Below are positions 61,391 through 64,000 of a stretch of 64,000 nt of DNA, piece after piece. The position numbers were made by a program, and so were the translations under genes. The stretch is taken from assembly GCF_009766105.1 (NCBI RefSeq), contig NZ_LMUH01000005.1, positions 124,001 through 188,000 on the forward strand. Direction: 5' to 3'. The notes under the pieces were generated by a model, which was not told where the DNA came from, made no database searches, and saw nothing but the letters and a program-made list of their open reading frames with translations. This DNA comes from Granulicella sp. S156. GTDB taxonomy: Bacteria > Acidobacteriota > Terriglobia > Terriglobales > Acidobacteriaceae. Numbering within the stretch: position 1 is the stretch's first letter; every line of letters starts with the position of its first letter.

Positions 61391-61639
61391 ATGGGACGCA
61401 ATCTCTACATTCTCGCTGCCACGGTCGGCATTCTCGCACTGGTATGCGGCATTCTCTCGTTCACCAACATCGCGCAGCAGCCCGGCTCACCCGGCGACGT
61501 CCGCCTCTGGCGCACCATGGGGCTCGGATTGCTGGTCGTCGCGCTGGTGGTAGCCCTTGGAGGCATTCTGTCCTCGCTCCTCGAGCAGGCCGAGCGCCGC
61601 TCCGCAGAACAGCGCCAGCAGAAGCGCCGCCGCCCTTAG
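61391..61639 (+). CDS. Small membrane protein
   Basis: 82 residues with two predicted membrane helices (LYILAATVGILALVCGILSF and MGLGLLVVALVVALGGILSS) and a basic cytoplasmic tail (RRSAEQRQQKRRRP). Not assigned to a family. It lies upstream of queD on the same strand with 66 bp between; linkage to deazapurine synthesis is not evident. Confidence 0.65.
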   Translation: MGRNLYILAATVGILALVCGILSFTNIAQQPGSPGDVRLWRTMGLGLLVVALVVALGGILSSLLEQAERRSAEQRQQKRRRP

Positions 61640-61705
61640 ACGGGTAGAAGACCGGTAGAATGGTTATTGGCGCCAAAATGCGCCCCGATCGGAGTTCCAC
61701 CCTCA

Positions 61706-62083
61706 ATGTTTGAAGTCACGGTACAGGCCGGGTTTTCCTCGGGCCACTACCTCCGCAACTACCACGGCAAGTGCGAAAACCCGCACGGCCACAACTATCG
61801 CGTGCTCGTCACGCTCGTCGGCGCAGAGCTCGATGAGGCCGGCCTGTTGCTCGACTTCAAGCTCTTGAAGCAGGTTCTGCGCCCGACCGTCGAATATCTC
61901 GACCACCAGATGATCAACGATCTCGAACCCTTTAACGCGCTGAATCCGTCGGCCGAAAACCTGGCGCGCTACTTCTTCGAGAAGACCGCAAACCAGCTCC
62001 ACGAGATGACCCAGGGCCGCGTGCGTGTGAAGGATTGCACCCTCTACGAGACCGACACCAGCTTCGCGCGATACTACGAGTAG
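61706..62083 (+). CDS. queD: 6-carboxytetrahydropterin synthase QueD
   Basis: QueD converts dihydroneopterin triphosphate to 6-carboxytetrahydropterin, the first dedicated step towards queuosine-type 7-deazaguanines. The 125-residue product has the zinc ligands His14 (AGFSSGHYLRNYHGKC), His27 and His29 (NPHGHNY), the catalytic Cys23, and the conserved FKLLKQVLRPTVEYLDHQMI and LYETDTSFARYYE. ATG 61706 with GGAG upstream is the start. queE begins 4 bp downstream, so both are cotranscribed. Confidence 0.94.
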   Translation: MFEVTVQAGFSSGHYLRNYHGKCENPHGHNYRVLVTLVGAELDEAGLLLDFKLLKQVLRPTVEYLDHQMINDLEPFNALNPSAENLARYFFEKTANQLHEMTQGRVRVKDCTLYETDTSFARYYE

Positions 62084-62087
62084 TCCC

Positions 62088-62777
62088 ATGAAGCTGCACT
62101 TAATCGAACTCTACAAATCGGTTCAGGGTGAAAGCTCCTTCGCGGGCGTTCCCTGCATCTTCGTGCGGCTCGCCGGCTGCAATCTGCGCTGCGCGTGGTG
62201 CGACTCCGAGTACACCTTCACCGGCGGCAAGCCCTTCACCGCCGACGAGATCGTCGCCCAGATCGAAGCCCTCCAACCCTGCCCGCTGATCGAATTCACT
62301 GGCGGAGAACCCATGCTGCAGCATAAAGAGCTGTTGCCGCTGATGCAGCGCCTGCTCGAACAGGGCTACACCTTGATGATGGAGACCAGCGGCGAGCGCC
62401 CTCTGGCCGATGTGCCGAAGGCCGTGCACAAGATCGTCGACGTGAAGTGTCCCGGCGCCGGTTCGGCGGCCAATTCGTTCCACCAGCCCAACCTCGACGC
62501 GCTCACATCGCGCGACGAGGTAAAGTTCGTCCTGAGCGACCGCACGGACTATGAGTTTGCGCGCGACTTCATCCGCGCACACGCGCTGGAGAAAAAGTGC
62601 GGCGGCATCCTGCTCTCGCCGGCCTTCAACAAGGCTCCGAGCGATCTGCGCACCACCGACAACGCCACACTCGACCCCCGCCTCGTCGTCGATTGGATGC
62701 TGGAGGACGGCCTCCCCGCGCGACTGAGCCTGCAGATCCACAAGTACATCTGGGAGCCGCGCAAGAAGGGCGTTTAG
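62088..62777 (+). CDS. queE: 7-carboxy-7-deazaguanine synthase QueE
   Basis: Radical SAM enzyme that contracts the pterin ring of the QueD product to 7-carboxy-7-deazaguanine. The cluster motif is CNLRCAWC (Cys31, 35, 38), with SVQGESSFAGVPCIFVRLAG before it and FTGGEPMLQHKELLP after. Length of 229 is normal. It is directly downstream of queD. queC and queF are not in the window, so the final product (queuosine or a DNA modification) cannot be told. Confidence 0.95.
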   Translation: MKLHLIELYKSVQGESSFAGVPCIFVRLAGCNLRCAWCDSEYTFTGGKPFTADEIVAQIEALQPCPLIEFTGGEPMLQHKELLPLMQRLLEQGYTLMMETSGERPLADVPKAVHKIVDVKCPGAGSAANSFHQPNLDALTSRDEVKFVLSDRTDYEFARDFIRAHALEKKCGGILLSPAFNKAPSDLRTTDNATLDPRLVVDWMLEDGLPARLSLQIHKYIWEPRKKGV

Positions 62778-62783
62778 AGGTCG

Positions 62784-63128
62784 CTACGCCGCGACCTTAT
62801 CGTCTTCGACTTCCTCGTCCTCTTCGTCGTCTTCGGCAACAGCATCGTCTTCTTCATCCTCATCTTCGTCGTCGACGTCCTCATCTTCCTCTTCGTCTTC
62901 CTCGTCGTCGATGTCTTCCGCCACTTCGTACTCGTCTTCCTCTTCTTCATCCCCTTCGTCTTCCGCATCATCGTGCTCGTACTGCGCCTCGATATCGTCG
63001 CTGGAAGCGTAGGCAGTCGCGTTCGATCCGGCAAAGCGCGGATCGTCTTCGAAGGAAGCGGTTGCGTCGTTCCCGATCAGGGGGAGGAGGGTGGTAGCTG
63101 TGCCGGTAGCAAAATCGATGTGTGCCAT
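62784..63128 (-). CDS. Small protein with extreme acidic C-terminus
   Basis: 114 residues. The N-terminal part (MAHIDFATGTATTLLPLIGN) looks like a normal small protein; from about residue 50 on nearly all residues are Asp or Glu (EEEEDEYEVAEDIDDEEDEE), giving one of the most acidic proteins expected in a genome. AAAGGAG sits seven bases before ATG 63128. The tail is coded by GAT/GAC/GAA/GAG mixtures without simple triplet repetition, so it is selected at protein level. Convergent with queE, 6 bp apart. A role as a nucleic-acid mimic or cation buffer is speculative. Confidence 0.75.
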   Translation of the reverse strand: MAHIDFATGTATTLLPLIGNDATASFEDDPRFAGSNATAYASSDDIEAQYEHDDAEDEGDEEEEDEYEVAEDIDDEEDEEEDEDVDDEDEDEEDDAVAEDDEEDEEVEDDKVAA

Positions 63129-63307
63129 GCGTTTCTCCTTTGCGGCGGAACTCATCTTCTGTCGCCAGGGAACGCTCCGTCCCTGACAGGAGGGCGTGGT
63201 CTGACGGCAGGGAGGCTCCCACCTTTCGCCATTAGACATCGCGAATCACACAACGGTGAGCTTCGTCCGGTCACATTTGACGAGCTATTAACGCAGGGTT
63301 GAGCCGA

Positions 63308-64000
63308 TCACTCCGCAAAGGGCGCAAGCTGTTGTTCGCTCGGCGGTTCTGTCGCCAGACTCACAGCAAACAGGCAGATGAGCGAAACCAACAGGGCGGG
63401 CAAAATCGCGTCGCGCGCACCGATTGCCGGAGGCAGATGCGGCGTCAGCGAGTCCCACGCGACGGTAACCACCGTTCCCGCCGCAATGCTGGCCACCGCG
63501 CCCTTCGCCGTCGCCCGCTTCCAGAAGAATGCCGCCAGGATGACGGGAGTCAGCGCAGCCGAGTAGATCGTATAGGCATAGAGCGACTTCTTCAGGACGG
63601 AAGTCGTCCCCAGCGACTGATACAAGGCCCACAGGCCCAGCGCAACGACCATCAGCCGTGACACCAGCAGCACCTGTTTGTTCGAGGCATCGCGTCTGAT
63701 ATAGCGCACGAATACATCGTTCACGAGATTAGTCGCTGGCGAAAAGAGATAGTTGTTCGCTGTCGAAACCACCTTGGCGAAGATCGCGCCGACCAGCAGT
63801 GCTCCGAGTATCGCCAGAGCTTTCGAGCCGCCAAATCCATGCACGGCCGTATAGGCAAGAATCTCGCGTGGCCGGTCATGCACTTCGCCAGTGCGATAGA
63901 GCACGGAGCCCACCACCGCGATCGCGACGATAATCGTCTCCAGAATCACGGTGCCGACAATCCATCCGCCTACAGCTCGGGTCGCGTCCTTCTCGCTCTT
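63308..64000 (-). CDS. Sodium:solute symporter family protein (5' end outside window)
   Basis: C-terminal part of an SSS-family transporter (LeuT fold), inner membrane. The frame is open through the last base (KSEKDATRAVGGWIVGT precedes ILETIIVAIAVVGSVLY). Visible parts are the helix FAKVVSTANNYLFSPATNLV with the Na+-site Ser/Thr region typical of SSS transporters, then NDVFVRYIRRDASNK, and hydrophobic helices LMVVALGLWALY and LTPVILAAFFWKRATAKGAV. The substrate (sugar, amino acid or other) cannot be decided from this part. The 3' side (63129-63307) shows no gene. Confidence 0.88.
   Translation of the reverse strand, partial: KSEKDATRAVGGWIVGTVILETIIVAIAVVGSVLYRTGEVHDRPREILAYTAVHGFGGSKALAILGALLVGAIFAKVVSTANNYLFSPATNLVNDVFVRYIRRDASNKQVLLVSRLMVVALGLWALYQSLGTTSVLKKSLYAYTIYSAALTPVILAAFFWKRATAKGAVASIAAGTVVTVAWDSLTPHLPPAIGARDAILPALLVSLICLFAVSLATEPPSEQQLAPFAE

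Noticed and set aside
61660-61705. Possible preQ1 riboswitch before queD
   Set aside because: The leader is only about 65 bp after the previous gene and shows no recognisable preQ1 aptamer pattern; only a Shine-Dalgarno GGAG is clear.

Overview
The window looks like a chromosome segment from an acidobacterium, probably family Acidobacteriaceae (Granulicella/Edaphobacter/Terriglobus-like). The evidence is four large Oar-like TonB-dependent receptors with an N-terminal carboxypeptidase-regulatory domain, an acidobacterial VWA-domain exported protein, many secreted glycan-active enzymes, moderately high GC, and intergenic regions full of inverted repeats starting GTCATTCC or GTCATCTCGACC. This assignment is inferred from gene content; no rRNA gene is present.

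Layout. 1-10.3 kb: three consecutive TonB-dependent receptors (the first cut by the window edge), separated by hairpin terminators, a MITE-like element and a decayed gene. 10.6-18 kb: housekeeping genes rsfS, a DUF4142 gene, nadD, a CHAD gene, a CDP-alcohol phosphatidyltransferase, greA and ruvX on the minus strand, then an alginate-lyase-like gene and mltG on the plus strand. 18-22.4 kb: a DUF4292 lipoprotein, a Gfo/Idh/MocA oxidoreductase with a small partner, and a HipA-like kinase/DUF3037 pair, bracketed by inverted copies of a short repeat. 22.3-27.5 kb (minus): a lipoate-enzyme cluster (two-lipoyl-domain E2, lipB, lpdA) followed upstream by hemB. 27.5-33.4 kb: an STM3941-like gene, a zinc-ribbon membrane protein, mutS2, a broken GIY-YIG nuclease gene inside a 55-bp perfect inverted repeat, and two exported proteins. 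33.7-38.7 kb: a large radical SAM protein resembling tetraether/membrane-spanning lipid synthases, an XRE/nucleotidyltransferase toxin-antitoxin-like module with a perfect 29-bp inverted repeat over its start codon, and two envelope proteins. 38.8-46.5 kb: GH3 glycosidase, alpha/beta hydrolase, a degenerate M1-peptidase-like protein and rlmB. 46.6-51.4 kb: an ECF sigma factor translationally coupled to two membrane-protein genes, a LytTR response regulator, small exported proteins and an exported Gfo/Idh oxidoreductase. 51.7-64 kb: der, a fourth TonB receptor divergent from a GH18 chitinase, a DinG-type helicase, a patatin-like protein, queD-queE, an extremely acidic small protein and the C-terminal part of a sodium:solute symporter.

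How it fits together. The glycan theme (alginate lyase, GH3, GH18, TonB receptors) fits a soil polymer degrader. lipB, lpdA and E2 form one pathway: octanoylation of E2 and reoxidation of its lipoyl groups. queD and queE are consecutive steps to 7-deazaguanine. No tRNA, rRNA, CRISPR array or complete IS transposase was recognised. The most notable points are the GIY-YIG inverted-repeat element, the lipid-synthase-like radical SAM protein and the palindrome-controlled XRE/nucleotidyltransferase module.
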